Assembly (NCBI GenBank): GCA_023380695.1
Contig: JAMCRT010000025.1
Coordinates: forward strand, 6,107 to 20,498
Direction: 5' to 3'
Length of the DNA stretch: 14,392 bases
From: Patescibacteria group bacterium
GTDB taxonomy: Bacteria; Patescibacteriota; Dojkabacteria; JAKAPS01; JAJZLI01
Every line of letters begins with the position of its first letter. Positions within the stretch are counted from its first letter, which is position 1. Under the pieces are notes generated by a model. The model had not been told where the DNA came from. It made no database searches and was given only the letters and a program-made list of their open reading frames with translations. Position numbers and translations under genes: made by a program. Of the stretch, positions 14,384 to 14,392 are shown in pieces.

Positions 14384-14392
14384 AAGTTTATA

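Larger units (their letters stand above)
13860..14392 (+). mobile_element. IS200/IS605-type insertion sequence, tnpA only
   Basis: About 530 bp with the family's layout: a left-end imperfect hairpin (13865-13891), one small HUH transposase gene, and a right-end hairpin (14363-14383) directly after its stop. There is no tnpB and no inverted terminal repeat, as expected for IS200-type elements, which insert as single strands 3' of a short target. Boundaries are approximate: the left one is placed where the disrupted reading frame loses protein character, and the right one is at or just past the window edge. The transposase is frameshifted, so this copy is probably no longer autonomous. Confidence 0.8.

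Noticed and set aside
1..14392. TGA read as glycine or tryptophan (as in some candidate phyla)
   Set aside because: No conserved gene is interrupted by an in-frame TGA, and TGA ends several genes at the expected place, including in ATGA overlaps.
1..14392. Archaeal origin suggested by the ADP-forming synthetase and DUF4143 ATPase
   Set aside because: The promoters are bacterial -35/-10 type at correct spacing, and the -10 position is wrong for an archaeal TATA box; both families are also common in bacteria.

Overview
This window is very AT-rich DNA (about a quarter G+C by eye), tightly packed and using the standard bacterial code: several genes end in TGA and none needs TGA as a sense codon. 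The promoters are sigma-70-like, for example TTGATA-N17-TATAAT and TTGACA-N17-TACTAT. Their -10 boxes often lie only 6 to 9 nt before the start codon, which implies leaderless mRNAs. Ribosome-binding sites are mostly absent and appear mainly at an internal operon gene and at a transposase. A fused ADP-forming acyl-CoA synthetase, DUF4143-type ATPases, envelope glycosyltransferases and small-genome packing fit an uncultured fermentative bacterium such as a Patescibacteria/CPR member. That assignment is inference; no rRNA or ribosomal protein is present to fix it.

Layout. 1-1516 (minus): the N-terminal 505 codons of an ADP-forming acetyl/acyl-CoA synthetase that runs off the left edge. 1622-2893: a palindrome-overlapped promoter and a DUF4143-type AAA ATPase. 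3006-4790: a tandem-domain GT2 glycosyltransferase. 4893-6301 (minus): a decayed RloA/RloB module, with rloA full length but lacking its switch histidine and rloB reduced to a frameshifted N-terminal stub. 6399-6482: a vestigial second copy of a GT2 3' end. 6520-7197: a four-helix membrane protein of unknown function. 7269-9998: a three-part methyltransferase / coiled-coil / double-GT2 protein. 10013-12072 (minus): a coupled pair made of a GT-C/DUF2142-like polytopic protein and a membrane-anchored protein with a probable extracytoplasmic beta domain. 12206-13173: a coupled pair made of a ribbon-helix-helix DNA-binding protein and a protein with a HEPN-like R-x4-H motif, a candidate toxin-antitoxin system. 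13215-13859 (minus): a membrane-protein gene whose 5' end is cut off by an IS200/IS605-type element. That element (about 13860 to the right edge) carries a tnpA broken by a one-base deletion.

How it fits together. The GT2 enzymes, the methyltransferase fusion and the GT-C pair are what one expects of a locus assembling and exporting a surface polysaccharide or glycan. Between them lies an accessory layer: a broken defence-like RloAB pair sitting beside a duplicated glycosyltransferase tail, a DUF4143 ATPase, a candidate RHH/HEPN toxin-antitoxin pair and an insertion sequence. The picture is of a variable surface-glycan region where defence and mobile genes enter and decay. The strongest candidate for something new is the RHH/HEPN pair. 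The strongest structural story is the insertion and decay of rloAB next to the glycosyltransferase relic.
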